A DNA stretch of 64,000 nucleotides from Cyanophora paradoxa. Taxonomy: Eukaryota; Glaucocystophyceae; Cyanophorales; Cyanophoraceae. Positions 63,902-64,000 of the stretch are shown here, one piece after another (positions within the stretch are counted from its first letter, which is position 1; each line of letters opens with the position of its first letter). The translations under genes were made by a program, and so were the position numbers. The notes under the pieces are model-generated. The model had not been told where the DNA came from. It ran no database searches and saw only the letters and a program-made list of their open reading frames with translations. Where the stretch lies: positions 62,001 through 126,000 of the forward strand of contig QPMI01000692.1 of the NCBI GenBank assembly GCA_004431415.1, in the 5' to 3' direction.

Positions 63902-64000
63902 TTAGAAAAGGTTCCGGACCAGGCCCGAGAGCTGCGGGCCCAGGCGCCGGGCGGCGTAGTAGAGCGCGGCCGCCGCCGCGCAAGGATCAGAAGGCGCGGC
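63902..64000 (-). CDS. C-terminal end of another gene (cut by the window edge)
   Basis: A frame open from the window edge to TAA 63902-63904 ends ALYYAARRLGPQLSGLVRNL plus one residue. It follows the same compact minus-strand series. Confidence 0.3.
   Translation of the reverse strand, partial: AAPSDPCAAAAALYYAARRLGPQLSGLVRNLF

Overview
The window is eukaryotic nuclear-type DNA from a GC-rich, intron-bearing protist, most likely a unicellular alga. The evidence is compact multi-exon genes (copine, cyclic-nucleotide-binding, RWP-RK, thioredoxin/PDI, acyl-CoA-binding, CapA-like and homeobox genes) in very GC-rich sequence with short GT-AG introns. I cannot assign a phylum from the sequence alone; RWP-RK argues for an algal or plant-like lineage. 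Two blocks of viral origin and several repeat arrays sit between the host genes.

1-10.6 kb: an AT-richer endogenous polinton-like virus (PLV), entered from its left side. In order it holds the end of a probable minor capsid gene, a double-jelly-roll major capsid protein, an A32/FtsK-type packaging ATPase, small unknown and DNA-binding proteins, a very long protein-primed PolB / SF1 helicase / HNH gene, an RVE integrase, a two-repeat DUF5710-like protein and an S-adenosylmethionine decarboxylase (SpeD) homologue. A shared motif, TATTTTCTCCGG, precedes several genes. Four genes contain one in-frame TAG each; none contains an in-frame TAA or TGA. The polymerase gene is broken by slippage-type tandem duplications.

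10.6-21 kb: repeats and small mobile units. These are a short GGGACTC array, a roughly 1.9-kb higher-order satellite built of alternating 148-149-bp monomers (three units, 11.2-16.6 kb), an AT-rich island with a D12-class adenine methyltransferase and a two-zinc-ribbon protein, a 158-bp satellite, and a 1065-bp CACTA-type non-autonomous transposon with a TGA target duplication beside an F-box-like gene.

21-53 kb: host genes. Copine with a C-terminal UBA (minus), a two-CNB-domain protein (plus), a CNB domain joined to an RWP-RK domain (plus), a two-domain PDI (plus), acyl-CoA-binding protein (plus), a CapA/PgsA-like protein (minus) and a homeobox gene (minus). Many introns carry GTACCCC at both ends, in the orientation of the gene. 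The rest is intergenic DNA with simple repeats and a 71-bp minisatellite.

53-64 kb: a second, GC-rich and heavily frameshifted viral block: two paralogous genes of unknown function, a YqaJ exonuclease, a UL9-like origin-binding helicase, a coiled-coil protein and a run of small membrane proteins. Its gene ends carry about 52-bp hairpins with a common sequence and a strand polarity that usually matches the adjacent gene.

Exon limits in the host genes are approximate unless an intron is given explicitly.
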